A stretch of 64,000 nucleotides of DNA from Kribbella sp. ALI-6-A (lineage in GTDB: Bacteria; Actinomycetota; Actinomycetes; Propionibacteriales; Kribbellaceae), in the NCBI RefSeq assembly GCF_001984195.1, contig NZ_MTQN01000012.1, forward strand, positions 1,798,001 through 1,862,000, read 5' to 3'. This document shows positions 25,374-34,441 of this stretch, one piece after another. A program made the translations under genes and the position numbers. The notes beneath the pieces are model-generated. The model was not told the origin of the DNA. It did not search any database and was given only the letters and a program-made list of their open reading frames with translations. The first letter of the stretch is position 1, and the number at the start of each line of letters is the position of its first letter.

Positions 25374-25890
25374 GGCAGGATCCTCTTTTCATCCCACGCC
25401 CATTCGTACGCACGGAAGGGTTTCGCCGGCTTCACTTCGTCGATGACGGTCAAGAGCGTTGCTATCGCAGTCAGACTGGCGTCTCGACCTCCGTTGAGGG
25501 GTCGCCTGGCAGCCGCGACATTAGATGGCAGCGACGCCTGCGTACCGACGCTGTGCGCCCAACCCCAAGCTTGTGGGAGCCGGCACAGGCGTGTCTTCCA
25601 GCGTCTGCAGGGCGAACTCCTCTCGCTGGGTGAGGGCGAACCCGTGTGTTTCCAAGGTTCGTTGGTCATCAGCCGGAGGACGATCCGCCGTCCGGTCGCG
25701 GCGGTCAGTGCCAGCATGGTCGAGTCAGACCGCCCAAGAGTTCGCATACTGCGGTGATCCGCGCTCCCAGCGCATCTCGCTCCATGCCAGTACGTCGTTT
25801 CGGCATGCTCCGCAATCTAATGGGCGGCGACCCTGGCAACGCCGACCGCGTGCTCAACGTGCTCGTCGGAGACCAGGTGAGGGTGGCTGC
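25374..25890 (-). pseudogene. decayed duplicate of the phosphotransferase / acetyltransferase junction at 36.8-37.3 kb
   Basis: This stretch is homologous over its length to 36779-37315. On the minus strand it gives GARITAVCELLGGLT, STMLALTAATGRRIVLRLMT and NEPWK, then shifted frames, then IATLLTVIDEVKPAKPFRAY, each near-identical to the intact phosphotransferase (VKPANPFRTY in the intact copy). Frameshifts and small deletions separate the parts, and the C-terminal catalytic half (HRDYSHRN) is missing. At its other end the last ~25 bases match the 3' end of the AAC(3)-like gene. Confidence 0.8.
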
Positions 25891-26004
25891 TGTTATGTCC
25901 GGGCAGGTTGTTCGTGGGGCGGGCGGCGAGTCGGTGTGACAGGTGAAGGGTTCGGGTTGGGAGGTGGAGATGTCTAGAAACCGCCTCACGACAAGGCGGC
26001 CTTC

Positions 26005-26440
26005 GTGCCTCACGTTAACGCGACTTTGACCCCGCGGACCCGGTTGCAGCTGGCGCGTCTGATTGTTGAGCAGGCGGGGTGTGTGCGGCCGCGGCGAAGA
26101 TGTTCATGGTGTCGTCGAGCACGGCGGCCAAGTGGGCCCAGCGCTACCGGGCCGAGGGGCCGGCCGGGATGGCTGATCGCAGCTCACGGCCGCACCGCAG
26201 CCCGGCCAAGACGCCACTGGGCCTGGTGCGCCGGATCGTTAGGTTGCGGTGGCGCCACCGCCTCGGCCCGGCGCGGATCGCCGGCTGGCTCGGGATGCCG
26301 GCCTCGACCGTGCACGCCGTGCTGGTGCGGTGCCGGATCAACCAGCTGGCCCGGATCGACCGCGCCACCTGCGAACCGCTGCCTCGCTACGAACACGATC
26401 GCCCGGATCGCTGATCCATGTCGATGTCACCACGTCCGGT
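26005..26440 (+). mobile_element. IS481-family transposase, N-terminal half (broken)
   Basis: MPHVNATLTPRTRLQLARLI is the family start; after a frameshift near 26075 the sequence continues as VSSSTAAKWAQRYRAEGPAG, MADRSSRPHRSPAKTP, LGPARIAGWLGMPASTVHAV and EPLPRYEHDRP, the HTH region, then shifts again to GSLIHVDVT, the first catalytic-Asp strand. The match ends abruptly at ~26440; the rest is found inverted at 27.1-27.66 kb. Confidence 0.82.
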
Positions 26441-27040
26441 GAGATTGTCATCGAGTGGCAGAGGGCGACGTCGAGTTTCCGCCATCCTCAAACCGCAAGG
26501 CGCATACATCTCGTCTCCGATAACACAAGGACTTATGAGCTGATTGAACTGCAGGGGCCGGCAATACCGCTGACCGTTGAGGCTGAACCTCTGCTTCGCC
26601 AGATTCATCCGACTTGGCGTACTGCGTCTGGCGAAATTATGAAGCTGGCATTAATACCATACGACAAAGATCAGGAGATGCTGTCGACGATGCGCGAATC
26701 GGTGACCGCCGAGGGAGCGTATGTCCGTTGGATGACAGCAGGCCGGGAATCGATCGGCACATGCCGGGGTGACCGTAAAAGAGGTTAAGGACAACGGCCT
26801 GAAGGCAGTTGATGATGCAACGGAGACCAGCCCTGACCAAGCTTCGGTAGATTTCAGCTCGTGCGATACGGAGGGTCAGAAGGACCGGATCGGCCGCAAA
26901 CTCCGAAATCTAACCACGGCGAGAGGCTGGCTGTTTCAGCCCGGAGATTGACGCGTCGCCACCTGCGCCGTCTCCTGAGAGCTGCAAAACCAGGTCGCGC
27001 GGCGCACGCCAAGTGTCGAGCTTGCTCGATCCCGTAGGGC
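26441..27040 (+). other. AT-richer unrecognised segment between the two IS481 halves
   Basis: The frame of the IS481 N-half runs on as a chimeric ORF to 26788 (IEWQRATSSFRHPQTARRIH, PAIPLTVEAEPLLRQIHPTW, MKLALIPYDKDQEMLS). A second ORF at 26769-26951 reads MTVKEVKDNGLKAVDDATET and ends RGWLFQPGD. Both use AT-ending codons more than the rest of the window and match no family I know; the first may be the 3' part of a foreign gene joined to the transposase by a rearrangement. Confidence 0.4.
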
Positions 27041-27104
27041 CGCGAAGCGCTCTTGACGTGGGTCGTGCTGGCCGGACAATCGAGCGGCCAGTGGAAGGGG
27101 CTAG

Positions 27105-27660
27105 CTGTGCTGTCCAGGGAGGTTGGTGAGTCGGGTGACGGGTGGTTGGCCTCCGATGGCGCTGTGGGGTCAGTGGTGATTGTACAAGTGGAGGCAGCCC
27201 GGGGAGGGCCGTTCGGCGTTGGGTTTCTGAGAGGTGAAAGCGGGCGTCGGGCAGCCGTCGGCCGGGGTGCGGTGAAATCTCTCGATTTTGCCGTTGGTTT
27301 GGGGCCGGCTTCGTTTCGGGGTGATGCCGAGTTTTGTGCAGTGTTGCGCCAGGCGTGGGGTTTGTAGGCCGGGCCATTGTCGGACAAGACGCGTTCGACT
27401 GTGATGCCGTGGTCGGCGTACCAGGCCACCACTCGGCGGAGGACTCCGATCGCGGTGCCACCGGTCTCGTCGGCACAGATTTCGACGTAGGCCAGGCGGG
27501 AGTGGTCGTCGATCACGGTGTGCACGTGAGCGGTGCCGATGTTGGCGTGGCGTTTAGCCGTGTAGCCGGTGCGGGGTCCAGGCGGAGCGCTGGGAGTTGA
27601 GCCTGCCTTATTTCTTGCCCAGGTATCGCCGCCGCCGTCGGGAATGTTGCCGAACTTTCT
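27105..27660 (-). mobile_element. IS481-family transposase, C-terminal half (broken, inverted)
   Basis: Minus strand: KFGNIPDGGGD follows on logically from the LIHVDVT end of the other half. Then come NIGTAHVHTVIDDHSRLAYV (second catalytic Asp), ICADETGGTAIGVLRRVVAW and ERVLSDNGPAYKPHAW. Beyond that, frameshifts scatter the DDE Glu region and the LTNLPGQ tail (ETQRRTALPGL, HPTHQPPW). Being opposite in strand to the first half, the IS was split by an inversion or by two independent insertions. Confidence 0.82.
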
Positions 27661-27961
27661 TCGCGGCAATCCCGTAGTCGATTCCAAGCGTGGTCAGCGT
27701 GGGAATCATTTGCTCCGCTTGGGCTAGTGGTTCCCCGTGAGTTGCTCGACTACTGGGCCCACCCCAGCCATCCGACAGCGTTCGTAGCCGGTGAATCCGA
27801 GCCGCGACGAGTTTCTCCTCCGGAGAACGGATGATCTCGACCGTATGCACATTTAAGATTAATCGGACCTGCTCAGGTTCATCGAAGGGTTCGCCTTTAA
27901 CGCGAACGTCAGGCGCGGTGACCCCATCGAGAGCTAGTGCATCCGCCACGCGTCGAGCCAC
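27608..27961 (-). CDS. hypothetical protein, 3' end replaced by IS481 sequence
   Basis: GTG at 27961; the frame is open further 5' to ~28018, so the start is uncertain. It reads VARRVADALALDGVTAPDVR, EPEQVRLILNVHTVEIIRSP, EEKLVAARIHRLRTL and TLGIDYGIAAKKVRQ, then enters IS481 sequence for its last dozen codons. I recognise no domain. The AT-rich codon choice agrees with foreign origin. Probably a truncated gene. Confidence 0.4.
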   Translation of the reverse strand: MARRVADALALDGVTAPDVRVKGEPFDEPEQVRLILNVHTVEIIRSPEEKLVAARIHRLRTLSDGWGGPSSRATHGEPLAQAEQMIPTLTTLGIDYGIAAKKVRQHSRRRRRYLGKK

Positions 27962-28023
27962 GCTTGGCTCGAATGTATCCAGGCGGCATGCAACTCGGCC
28001 GGTATCCGTAGCAAGCTGAAAAC

Positions 28024-28525
28024 CTAACGAAGAGCCTCATACTCATAAATAACACCTACGAGTGTTACTTCCATCGGAGTTGGCGCGAGCGCGGAGTCGA
28101 TTTCACCTAACAGATGTCTCACACTAGCGTCGATACAAGCGCGCCTGTCGGTGCGAATGGGGTGATCCGACGGTAAGTGACTCAGAATGTTTGAGGCTGG
28201 TGCCGATACTACGAAACGCACCGTGCACGGACCGGGGGATATTGTCCAGGATTTCGTGTTCGGCCGGTAATGACGCAAGTGCATTCGTGACGCGATCCCG
28301 TGCCATCGTGTAGCAATCGAGCCATTCGTCCCAGTCGTCGTTGCTAGCCTTCTTTGTTGATCGCCGAAGAACAAGCTTCGGGCGCGTGCTGCCTTCTAGG
28401 ACCTCAGTAAGGCGGAGGTGAAACGCTTCATTGAAGCCGTCGGGGAGCTTGCGTCGTCCGGATGCTGATCAAGCCAAATAGACTGCGCGACCCGGTAGAC
28501 CGCCTCCCGGAACCCCATCCCCCAC
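28024..28525 (-). pseudogene. decayed unrecognised gene
   Basis: Minus strand protein-like sequence in three frames: FREAVYRVAQSIWLDQHPDD; then DGFNEAFHLRLTEVLEGSTR, DWDEWLDCYTMARDRVTNAL and HEILDNIPRSVHGAFRSIGT; then IRTDRRACIDASVRHLLGEI and LVGVIYEYEALR. The junctions near 28450 and 28180 are frameshifts. It ends just before the open frame of the 27961 gene, so the two were probably an operon. No family recognised. Confidence 0.5.
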
Positions 28526-28916
28526 GCTCATAAGCGGACGATAACAGCGGTGACCGTGTGTGATAAGTGCTTCACGGTCGCGTTACCAAGCTGAGACAGG
28601 CGATGTCGGAGCTCACCTTGTCCCCGGACCTGCCCGGTGCGCACGAAGTACGCACACAGACGTTGGGACACATGGGTCTCGGTGGATGCGTCGGCAGTGC
28701 GGGATTTGATGTTGGCGCAGCCAACCGTGCTCGGATGCACTTCGCAGCAGCCGGGCACCTGGAAGATGGACGCACTGATGATTCCGGCGGCGGCTTCGTG
28801 GTAGCAGCTGGGCACGGGGAGGCCTTCCACCTGGTGAGCTCCCATCGAGTCTGTCAGCCCACCCCACACACGAGATCTGCTGTCAGTGGGCCGGGCACGA
28901 CGCGCGGTTCGGCCGC
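28526..28916. other. no convincing gene
   Basis: About 390 bases with overlapping ORFs on both strands but no recognisable motif. It contains the 3' flank of the response-regulator gene and marks the right edge of the decayed region. Confidence 0.45.
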
Positions 28917-29657
28917 TTATGCGGGATCCGGATCCCCGTCGGGAAAGCCGCGCGCCAGACCGGTTCGGTAGGCGATGGCGACGAGTTGCGCGCGGTCTCG
29001 GGCCTCCAGCTTCGTCATGGCACGCTGCACGTGAGCGCGAACGGTGAAAGGGCTGACGTACATCCGATCAGCGATCTCGAGGTTCGACAGGCCCGTTGCG
29101 ACGAGAGCAACCATCTCGCGCTCGCGTGGCGTGAGCGCGACGAGCCGCTCGGCATCGCGCGGCGCGGTGTCGATGGGGGTGGCGAGGAAACGGGCGATCA
29201 GCGATCGGGTCGCGGCCGGGGACAGGAGGGCGTCGCCGTCGGCGATCGTGCGGACGGCATCGATCAGTCCGTCGGCGTCTATCCCCTTGCCGATGAATCC
29301 GCTCGCCCCTGCTCGAAGTGCTTGTGCGACGTACTCGTCGGTCTCGTAGGTGGTGAGGATCAGGACGCGGCTGGCGCGCAGGTCCGGGTCAGCGCAGATC
29401 TGCGAGGTGGCGGTGAGTCCGTCCATGCCAGGCATCTGGATGTCCATGACGACCACGTCCGGGTGCGTGCGGCGGGTCAGCTCCACGGCCTCCTTGCCAT
29501 CGCCGGCCTCGCCGACCACGGCGATGTCATCGGTGCTGTCCAGCAGAGTCCGGAAGGCACCCCGCAGCAACGCCTGGTCGTCGGCGAGGACCACCCGCAG
29601 TCGGCGTCCGGCATCTTGGTCGTCGTCCTGTCCGTGGTCGGCCACGTCTCGGATCAT
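28917..29657 (-). CDS. NarL/LuxR-family response regulator
   Basis: 246 residues. The receiver domain shows VVLADDQALLRGAFR (acidic pair), DVVVMDIQMPGMDGL (phospho-acceptor Asp ~72), ILTTYETDEYVAQAL (Thr) and GASGFIGKGID (Lys). The C-terminal LuxR HTH reads LTPREREMVALVATGLSNLE then IADRMYVSPFTVRAHVQ. The ATG overlaps the stop of the kinase gene by four bases, so the two are coupled. The divergent ABC transporter across a ~315-base gap is its likely target, as is common for drug-efflux regulation in actinobacteria. Confidence 0.92.
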   Translation of the reverse strand: MIRDVADHGQDDDQDAGRRLRVVLADDQALLRGAFRTLLDSTDDIAVVGEAGDGKEAVELTRRTHPDVVVMDIQMPGMDGLTATSQICADPDLRASRVLILTTYETDEYVAQALRAGASGFIGKGIDADGLIDAVRTIADGDALLSPAATRSLIARFLATPIDTAPRDAERLVALTPREREMVALVATGLSNLEIADRMYVSPFTVRAHVQRAMTKLEARDRAQLVAIAYRTGLARGFPDGDPDPA

Positions 29658-30859
29658 CGGCCTTCCCTGTCAGGTGATCCGCCGGTCGTCCGCGCTCTGG
29701 ACTCGGCGACGGGCAGCGGGAGGTGGGCGGTAACGATGAAGCCCCCTTCGGGTCGAGGGCCTGCTGTGAAGGTGCCGCCCACGGCGGTGGTCCGTTCGCG
29801 CAACCCGATCAGACCGTAGCCAGGCGAATGCTCCAGCGGCGTATGGGAACTGACGCCGTCGTCGACGATCCTGATGCCCACCCGCTCACTGCCCCACGTG
29901 AGGCGGACGTCGGCGCTACGAGCAGTGGCGTGCTTCGTCACGTTGGTCAGAGCCTCTTGGATGATGCGATAGGCGGTGAGATCCACCGCCGGCGGCAGCG
30001 GTGTAGCAGTGCCGTCGTGGTGCACCGACACCTCCAGCCCGGCGAGGCGGAAGGACTCCAGGAGCATCGGCACGTGTGCCAGCCCGGGCGCCGGCTCACG
30101 TGACGCAGGTGCGTCGTCGCGCTGACGCAGGAGTCCGACGGTGGCTCGCAGTTCGTCGAGGGCATGGCGCGTGGTCTCGACCACTTCGTCCAGGCTCGAG
30201 CGGGCCTTGTCCGGGCTCGTGCTGAAGAGGTGAGCCGCCACGTTCGCCTGGGCGTTCGCCAGCGTGATCTGGTGCGCGACCAGATCGTGCAGCTCGCGCG
30301 CAATGCGGATTCGTTCCTCGCCGACCTTCCTGCGTGCTTCGCTGTCCCGGCTCACCTCGGCTCGCAAAGCCCGCTCCTCGACGTACGCCAGATGGGCCTG
30401 CCGGTGCCTCGCCAAACGCCCGAGCACGGCCGCCACGAGCGGCGAGGAGGCCACGGTCACCAACCTGCTGGTGTCTTCCCAGGAGAGGTCGTCCTCGAAG
30501 AACAGTGTCGAGACGACGAGCAGCGCCGCCGATGTCAGGAGGGCCGCGACGGCGGTACGCCGCTCGGTGCGCATCCCCAGCGTGTAGGCGCTGATGACGG
30601 CTGGGGTCATGGTGAGCGGAGTCAGCAGCAGTCCGAGCGGCGCGACGAGCATGCCGAACACTGTCGTGGCCGCCAGTGTGGCGACCGGCGCCCGGTGGCG
30701 CGCGAGCATCACCGCCGACGACGTTGCGGCCAGCAGATAGGCCGCTGCGGATGGCGGTGCCACCGTGTCGTCGACCTGCAGCACGCTCCCCAGCAGGCAC
30801 AGGAGGAATGCCGTGGTCACAATCGTTGCCTCGCCCCAGGACGATCCACCTCTGGGCAC
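29654..30859 (-). CDS. sensor histidine kinase (HisKA_3)
   Basis: 401 residues if started at GTG 30859, which has GGAGGT nine bases upstream; a TTG at 30883 would add eight residues. Four to five hydrophobic segments in the first ~150 residues form a membrane domain without a large sensor loop. The dimerisation/phospho-acceptor helix is ERIRIARELHDLVAHQITLA (His ~191), and the ATPase domain has YRIIQEALTNVTKHA (N box), IRIVDDGVSSHTP and GYGLIGLRERTTAVGGTF (G boxes). This is the NarX/DesK-type partner of the response regulator that overlaps its 3' end. Confidence 0.9.
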   Translation of the reverse strand: MPRGGSSWGEATIVTTAFLLCLLGSVLQVDDTVAPPSAAAYLLAATSSAVMLARHRAPVATLAATTVFGMLVAPLGLLLTPLTMTPAVISAYTLGMRTERRTAVAALLTSAALLVVSTLFFEDDLSWEDTSRLVTVASSPLVAAVLGRLARHRQAHLAYVEERALRAEVSRDSEARRKVGEERIRIARELHDLVAHQITLANAQANVAAHLFSTSPDKARSSLDEVVETTRHALDELRATVGLLRQRDDAPASREPAPGLAHVPMLLESFRLAGLEVSVHHDGTATPLPPAVDLTAYRIIQEALTNVTKHATARSADVRLTWGSERVGIRIVDDGVSSHTPLEHSPGYGLIGLRERTTAVGGTFTAGPRPEGGFIVTAHLPLPVAESRARTTGGSPDREGR

Positions 30860-31174
30860 GAGCCGGCTACCTCCGTCCGACAAGGTCCGCGAGCCTCACC
30901 GGCAGGCTCTGCGGGCCGATGGTCCGCCCCGGCCTGTGATGGGGGGAGATGCCAGCGCCATCGATGTTCACCCGCGGCAGCATCTGTTCAGCGTAGGGCA
31001 TGGCCACCTCCGGCCGAGGGACGTAGTGCGTCTGCACCAGACGCCGTCGGATCTGGTCCGGTGGCACCAGTACCAGGTTGGTGTTGACGAACGATGTGCA
31101 CGAAGCGCGTCAGCGACAGGGTTGGTGATGAACCGTCCGGCATGGGCCGGACAGCAATCGCGAGGAAATCTCTG
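30860..31174. other. divergent promoter region between two-component genes and ABC transporter
   Basis: About 315 bases without a supported ORF; it must hold the promoters of both divergent operons and probably the regulator's binding site. An upstream in-frame ATG at 31094 for the ABC gene has no ribosome site. No clear inverted repeat stands out. Confidence 0.4.
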
Positions 31175-31978
31175 ATGAACACAGGCGACGCCATGGATGC
31201 GGTCGGGCTGACGAACGTGCGCAAGGTCTATGGCAAACGGGACAACGAGGTGGTGGCGCTCGATGGCGTGACGACGCAGTTCCGTCGTGGGACCTTCACC
31301 GCGATCATGGGCCCGTCGGGGTCCGGCAAGAGCACCTTGATGCAGTGTGCGGCAGGGCTCGATCAGCCGACGTCAGGTTCGGTCCTGCTGGAGGGTCACG
31401 AGATCAGCGAGCTGGACGAGACCGAGCTGACGAAGCTGCGGCGCGACCGCATCGGGTTCGTCTTCCAGTCGTTCAACCTGCTGCCGGTGCTGACGGTGCG
31501 CCAGAACGTCACCCTGCCGCTCCGGCTCGCCGGGCGACCGCCGTCGCGGAGCAGGGTGGCGACCGTGCTGGAGCAGGTCGGTCTGGCGCAGCGAAAGAAC
31601 CACCGTCCGTCGGAGCTGTCCGGCGGGCAGCAGCAGCGGGTCGCCATCGCTCGAGCGCTGATCAGCGAACCCGCCGTCCTCTTCGCCGACGAACCGACCG
31701 GTGCGTTGGACACCAGAACGGCGCAGGACATCCTCGCTCTGCTGCGGCACTCGGCGCAGACGGCCCACCAGACGATCGTGATGGTGACTCACGACCCGGT
31801 TGCGGCGTCGTACGCCGATCGCGTCTTGTTCCTCGCGGATGGTCGGCTGGCCGGGGAGCTCCACGCGCCGACCGCCGAGTCCGTCGCCGAGCGCATGACT
31901 CACCTGGGCGCCTTCGCCGACGATCGACCCCTGCCGCTGCCTCGCCTGGAGAAGTCCCGGGGAGGGGAGCGCCGATGA
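31175..31978 (+). CDS. ABC transporter ATP-binding protein (MacB/LolD type)
   Basis: 267 residues from ATG 31175, with GAGGAAA seven bases upstream. Walker A IMGPSGSGKSTLMQC, Q-loop VFQSFNLLPVLTVRQNV, signature ELSGGQQQRVAIARAL, Walker B VLFADEPTGALDTRT and H-loop IVMVTHDPVAA are all intact. The YGKRDNEVVALDGV N-terminus and FNLLP are typical of exporters partnered with FtsX-domain permeases. The C-terminal ~35 residues (ERMTHLGAFADDRPLPLP) are an accessory tail. The stop overlaps the permease ATG. Confidence 0.93.
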   Translation: MNTGDAMDAVGLTNVRKVYGKRDNEVVALDGVTTQFRRGTFTAIMGPSGSGKSTLMQCAAGLDQPTSGSVLLEGHEISELDETELTKLRRDRIGFVFQSFNLLPVLTVRQNVTLPLRLAGRPPSRSRVATVLEQVGLAQRKNHRPSELSGGQQQRVAIARALISEPAVLFADEPTGALDTRTAQDILALLRHSAQTAHQTIVMVTHDPVAASYADRVLFLADGRLAGELHAPTAESVAERMTHLGAFADDRPLPLPRLEKSRGGERR

Positions 31979-34227
31979 TGCAGCTTGCGCTCCGCACCCT
32001 GCGCTTCCGAGCGGGGCTGTTCGCTGCCGCCTTCTTGGCCATGTTCTTCGCGGCGGCCATGATGATGGCCACTGGTGGCCTCATCGAGACCGGGACCCGC
32101 TCGGCGGTAGCCCCGCAGAAGCTGGCGTCGGCAGACGTCGTCGTCGCCGGTGACCAGGAGTACCACGCCTCCGGCGGCGATCCGGACGAACCACCCATCC
32201 TGCCCGAGCGCGTCCGCATCGACGCGGGCCTCGAGGACACGCTCTCGGCGCTGCCGGGGGTGCGAGAGACCACGAGCTACGTCTTCGAGGGCAAGGCACC
32301 GACGGGGACGGTCGATGCGATCGGCGTGGTGGCCGCGCCGGGTACAGACGTGGATGAGCTGCGGAAGCGGATCGACGCTGAGCTGGACGACAGGGCGGTG
32401 ACCCTCGTCGGAGATCAACGGGGGCAGGCGGAGCTGCGCGAGGCCAAGGCCAGCGCGGTCACCGTGATGGCCCTTGCCGGGGTCTTCACCGCCTTCGCGC
32501 TCCTGGTGTCGGTCTTCGGGGTGTCGTCCATGCTTGCCCTGTCGATCACCCAACGGCACAGGGACCTGGCGCTGCTACGGGCGATCGGCGCGACGTCTCG
32601 CCAGCTGCGTCGGCTCATCTTCCGCGAGACGCTGATGATCTCGCTGATCGCCACCGCACTGGCAGTTCTGCCCGGTCAGCTCCTCGGCAGGTTCATGTTC
32701 GACCTGCTGGTCGATCGCGGTATCGCCGCTGACGGCGTCGTCTTCCACCAGGGTTGGGTCCCCACCGTCGCCGCCATGGCTGTGGCGGTCGTCGCCGCTC
32801 TGGCCGGTGCGTTGGGCGCAGGTCGACGGGTCTCTCGCATCAAGCCGACGCAGGCGCTGGCGGAGGTCTCCGTCGACGGGAGACTGATCGGCGGCGGACG
32901 CCTGCTCCTCGCACTCGTCGTTCTCGGCGGCGGCATCGGACTGACCATCGTCACGATCGCCGTGATGAGCGGGCCACTCACTCCGGCAACTGGCGCGCCG
33001 GCCGTGATTCTCCTTGCCATCGGAGCCGCCCTCCTGGCTCCGGTCCTGACCAAGATCACCACCTTCGTCTGGCAGTGGCCTGTCCGTGCGGTCGGCGGGG
33101 TGACCGGCCAGCTCGCCGTCCTCAACGCCAGGGGCCGAAGTGGCCGCCTGGCAGCCGTGATGGCCCCGGTCATCCTGCTGACCGCGGTGTCGACCGGGTT
33201 GCTGTACCTGCAGACGACGAGTGATGAGGCGGACCGACGGGCTTTCGCGGACAACCTGGTCGCGGATGCCGTGTTGACCACCGAGACCGGATTCGATGCA
33301 CGCGCGGTCGAGCAGGTCAACGACTTACCCGGTGTCGCCGGCGCTTCGGAGTACATCGACAGCCTGGGGTTCATCGAAAATCCGAAGGACAGCTCTCCGT
33401 TGAACGAGGGTTGGAACCTGCAGGGCGTGTCCCCCGTAGGCGCTGAGGCCACCACGCCCGTGAAGATCACGGCCGGCTCGTTCGCGGACCTGCACGACGA
33501 CACGATCGCGATCGACGAACAGCATGCCGAGAGGTTGGGCGTCGACCTCGGCGACGCGATCACACTCAGGCTTGGAGACAAGACAGCTCTCGACGTCCGG
33601 GTGGCCGCGTTGTTCTCCGCTCCGGATGACTACGACACGCTGTTGCTTCCTGCGGACACCCTCGCTGCCCACACGACGGCGGGCGTCGCGACACGGATGC
33701 TCGTCTCGTTCAAGAAGGACACCGACTCGGCGCAGATGGAGACCGAGCTGACCGACTGGGCGTCTGCCCAGGACGGCCTTGCCGTGAGCGGCCGCGACGT
33801 TCTTCTCGGTGAGTTCGATGACCAGAAGAGGACCGCGAACTTCGCGATCTACATCATGGTGGTCATGATCGCGGGGTACTCGGCCATCACGGTGATCAAC
33901 ACCCTCGCGTCGAGCATGACAGCCCGCCGGCGGGAGTTCGGCATGCAGCGGCTCGCGGGCTCCACCCGTGGCCAGGTGATGCAGATGGTGGGTCTGGAAG
34001 GCGTGATCGTCGCTCTCAGCGGCGTCGTCCTGGGCACCGCTGCGGCTGTCGCGATCCTGGTGCCCGTCAGCGTCAAGCGGCTCGACTCCCTCCTCCCTGT
34101 CGGATCGCCGTGGATCTACGTGACGACGGTCGCCCTGACCGTGTTGCTGACCCTGGGCGCGATGCTCTTGCCCGCATGGCGTGCGACGCGGGGCCGACCG
34201 GCGGAAGCGGCGCTCGCCGTCGAGTAG
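31975..34227 (+). CDS. ABC transporter permease with two FtsX domains
   Basis: 750 residues from the first of two adjacent ATGs, coupled to the ATPase (ATGA). TM1 is FRAGLFAAAFLAMFFAAAMM. An extracellular domain follows, then a first FtsX module with VTVMALAGVFTAFALLVSVF and the cytosolic RDLALLRAIGATSRQLRR helix. Two TM pairs follow, a second TM region (MAPVILLTAVSTGLLYLQTT) with a second extracellular domain, and a second FtsX module ending in RREFGMQRLAGSTRGQVMQM and LLPAWRATRGRPAEAAL. This is the long single-chain actinobacterial exporter, likely for a peptide, lipid or drug, controlled by the divergent two-component system. Confidence 0.9.
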   Translation: MMQLALRTLRFRAGLFAAAFLAMFFAAAMMMATGGLIETGTRSAVAPQKLASADVVVAGDQEYHASGGDPDEPPILPERVRIDAGLEDTLSALPGVRETTSYVFEGKAPTGTVDAIGVVAAPGTDVDELRKRIDAELDDRAVTLVGDQRGQAELREAKASAVTVMALAGVFTAFALLVSVFGVSSMLALSITQRHRDLALLRAIGATSRQLRRLIFRETLMISLIATALAVLPGQLLGRFMFDLLVDRGIAADGVVFHQGWVPTVAAMAVAVVAALAGALGAGRRVSRIKPTQALAEVSVDGRLIGGGRLLLALVVLGGGIGLTIVTIAVMSGPLTPATGAPAVILLAIGAALLAPVLTKITTFVWQWPVRAVGGVTGQLAVLNARGRSGRLAAVMAPVILLTAVSTGLLYLQTTSDEADRRAFADNLVADAVLTTETGFDARAVEQVNDLPGVAGASEYIDSLGFIENPKDSSPLNEGWNLQGVSPVGAEATTPVKITAGSFADLHDDTIAIDEQHAERLGVDLGDAITLRLGDKTALDVRVAALFSAPDDYDTLLLPADTLAAHTTAGVATRMLVSFKKDTDSAQMETELTDWASAQDGLAVSGRDVLLGEFDDQKRTANFAIYIMVVMIAGYSAITVINTLASSMTARRREFGMQRLAGSTRGQVMQMVGLEGVIVALSGVVLGTAAAVAILVPVSVKRLDSLLPVGSPWIYVTTVALTVLLTLGAMLLPAWRATRGRPAEAALAVE

Positions 34228-34429
34228 TCGCGAGTAGTCGATACCACCGCCTCGGGCGGCCCGTCGGTGTGACTGGTCGTCCGAGCTCGGTGGGCGCTGG
34301 CGGATCTACGACGTACGGCCTCTCCTCAGCACCAGGATCGAACGATCCCGCAGGTTGGCGCGCCATCCTTTGATCGCAGCCAACGCTCTGTGCCACCCCG
34401 CCAGCGCCCCGATTACAAGATCGCTTCGC
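34228..34429. other. intergenic segment with an 11-bp inverted repeat
   Basis: Between the permease and the next gene. GGCGCTGGCGG (~34292) and CCGCCAGCGCC (~34398) are perfect inverted repeats about 100 bases apart, and GGATCGAACGATCC (near 34334) is a short palindrome between them. This could fold as a long RNA arm or be an old mobile-element footprint; see the rejected tRNA idea. Confidence 0.4.
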
Positions 34430-34441
34430 TAGCATCGCCCG
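34430..34441 (+). promoter_or_regulatory. -10 box of a leaderless gene
   Basis: TAGCAT at 34430-34435 followed by exactly six bases and ATG 34442: the actinobacterial leaderless arrangement, with no ribosome site. An identical 15-base context occurs at 25349. Confidence 0.6.

Noticed and set aside
24850..28916. Right attachment site of the tRNA-Thr element
   Set aside because: I looked for a second copy of the tRNA 3' end (GTTCGATTCCGACAGGC) and saw none in the window; an attR may have decayed or lie elsewhere. A computed search is needed.
34300..34410. A tRNA-like sequence (GGATCGTTCGATCC resembles a T arm) before the gene at 34442
   Set aside because: The would-be T loop is only four bases, and acceptor and anticodon stems cannot be built; it is only a palindrome inside a long inverted repeat.
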